A stretch of DNA of 64,000 nt from Aromatoleum toluolicum (GTDB lineage: Bacteria; Pseudomonadota; Gammaproteobacteria; Burkholderiales; Rhodocyclaceae). The stretch lies in NCBI RefSeq assembly GCF_012911005.2, contig NZ_WTVS01000010.1:48244-112243 (forward strand), in the 5' to 3' direction. Each line of letters begins with the position of its first letter. The first letter of the stretch is position 1. Positions 63,539-64,000 of this stretch are shown here, one piece after another. Below the pieces are notes generated by a model. The model worked only from the letters and a program-made list of their open reading frames with translations, was not told the origin of the DNA and made no database searches. The translations under genes and the position numbers were made by a program.

Positions 63539-63709
63539 GGCAGTGGACAAGTGCGGGAAAAGGACGGGAATGCTTTGTGGGAAAAGGGCTGGACCGGAAC
63601 GGACCGGAAAACAGGACACAATCGACACACAGGTGAACCCGGGGCTTATCTACGGACTTTTACCGTCGCGGAGTGCCCGCAGGCACTGGCGAAGCCGGAC
63701 TTATCCACA
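63477..63709 (+). promoter_or_regulatory. DnaA-box-like cluster beside earP
   Basis: Two perfect TTATCCACA boxes (63477-63485, inside the earP 5' end, and 63701-63709) and one degenerate TTATCTACG (63646-63654) lie in the same orientation within 233 bp. An AT-rich tract (63721-63765) follows directly in an otherwise GC-rich genome. Confidence 0.45.
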
Positions 63710-63873
63710 GAAAACGCCTCACTATATATATCTTTATCTTTTAATTAAAACCAAATACTAAAAGCACAACCCCGGACGCCTGCAGGAGTGACGGGGTGCG
63801 CCTTTGGCTACTCCCGGCCAGCCGACAAGGACGCGTTTTACACATGAAGTCCGGTCGGGCACCCTGTTCCTCC
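63539..63873. other. Intergenic region upstream of earP with AT-rich tract
   Basis: This 335-bp stretch holds the earP promoter region, reiterated GGGAAAAGG and GGACCGGAA motifs (63552-63612), two DnaA-like boxes and an AT-rich tract with TATATATATC, TTTATCTTTTAATTAAAA and CAAATACTAAAAG. Nothing in it looks protein-coding apart from the end of the edge ORF. Confidence 0.6.
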
Positions 63874-64000
63874 CCGTCCGGCACCGCCGGGATGCCAAGG
63901 CCGGCGAGCCAGTCGTGGCACGCGGCCGCATCGGCCTGGAAGCGCTCGCGCGCCGCGATCAGGCCCCGTTCGCGCAACAGGCCGCCGCTGCGTGCGGTGA
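63741..64000 (-). pseudogene. Partial earP copy fused to intergenic sequence (continues past window)
   Basis: The minus-strand frame entering at the right edge encodes earP residues about 151-193 ([14 protein letters not shown] ... LGIPAVPDG), then leaves homology at 63873 and adds 44 unrelated residues before stopping at 63741. If the copy is real it is a truncated gene; if the upstream part is complete outside the window it would make a protein missing the C-terminal half, including the conserved C-terminal motif. It could also be an assembly artefact. Confidence 0.5.
63843..63875. repeat. Remnant of the C/G-rich hairpin repeat at the duplication joint
   Basis: The sequence GAAGTCCGGTCG...CTGTTCCTCCCC parallels the left border of copies 1 and 2 (GAAGGCCGGTCGACCGCTTTGTTCCTCCCC by 48328-48357, listed as parts). 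It stops where the repeated earP segment begins. Confidence 0.4.

Overview
The window is GC-rich, densely coding chromosomal DNA with almost no mobile DNA. I infer a betaproteobacterium of the Thauera/Azoarcus/Aromatoleum type (Rhodocyclales). The grounds are family-level only: the formate dehydrogenase cluster with its small Tat-target protein and DUF3305/DUF3306 pair, the def-fmt / LysM-dprA-smg-topB block, the EarP/EF-P(Arg32) pair, cytochrome c', and FNR/Dnr-type operator sequences typical of denitrifiers. No rRNA, tRNA, CRISPR array, transposase or prophage gene was seen.

Layout. 1-4.3 kb: a truncated membrane protein, a PhnA/YjdM zinc-ribbon protein and a gltIJKL-type amino-acid ABC importer. 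4.7-17.7 kb: an unusual membrane-anchored 14-repeat WD40 protein, a class V aminotransferase, an alpha-2-macroglobulin/PbpC pair, an HD-GYP protein and thiol peroxidase. 17.8-29.8 kb: a large formate dehydrogenase island. It holds the catalytic (Cys-type), Fe-S and cytochrome b subunits, a small lipoprotein, a Tat-target peptide, a TorD-like chaperone, a polyferredoxin and DUF3306/DUF3305, all on the minus strand. Divergent from it run fdhD, mobA and a DNA-binding/periplasmic-binding-like regulator, met by a convergent mobB. 29.8-33.4 kb: an NtrC-type response regulator and its sensor kinase, in line with mobB. 33.6-41.5 kb: housekeeping genes htpX, fmt, def, a LysM protein, dprA, smg and topB. 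41.5-55.5 kb: an FAD oxidoreductase, oxyR, a TonB-dependent receptor, a Do-like protease, cytochrome c', an MFS transporter, a thioesterase and divergent LysR regulator, a thioredoxin-fold protein, a YbaK-type deacylase, cytochrome b561 and an exported beta-propeller/FN3 protein. 55.5-63.5 kb: a double-length UvrA, a helical lipoprotein, efp and earP. The right edge holds DnaA-box-like sequences, an AT-rich tract and a repeated piece of earP.

How the genes may work together. The strongest new inference is a regulatory circuit. A good sigma-54 (-24/-12) promoter lies just upstream of the polyferredoxin gene, inside the formate dehydrogenase island. A cluster of GCGAC/GTCGC half-sites lies 70-105 bp further upstream, and a sigma-54 activator with its Cache-type sensor kinase is encoded 4-7 kb away beside mobB. 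Together with fdhD, mobA and the substrate-binding-like regulator, this suggests that formate dehydrogenase synthesis, electron transfer and molybdenum-cofactor maturation are controlled as one unit.

Other notable points: a perfect 24-bp-arm palindrome of the REP type sits in frame inside uvrA; two copies (and a remnant) of a C/G-rich hairpin repeat occur between genes; and the right edge carries an exact 127-bp repeat of earP sequence starting at that remnant, which is either a real duplication or an assembly artefact.
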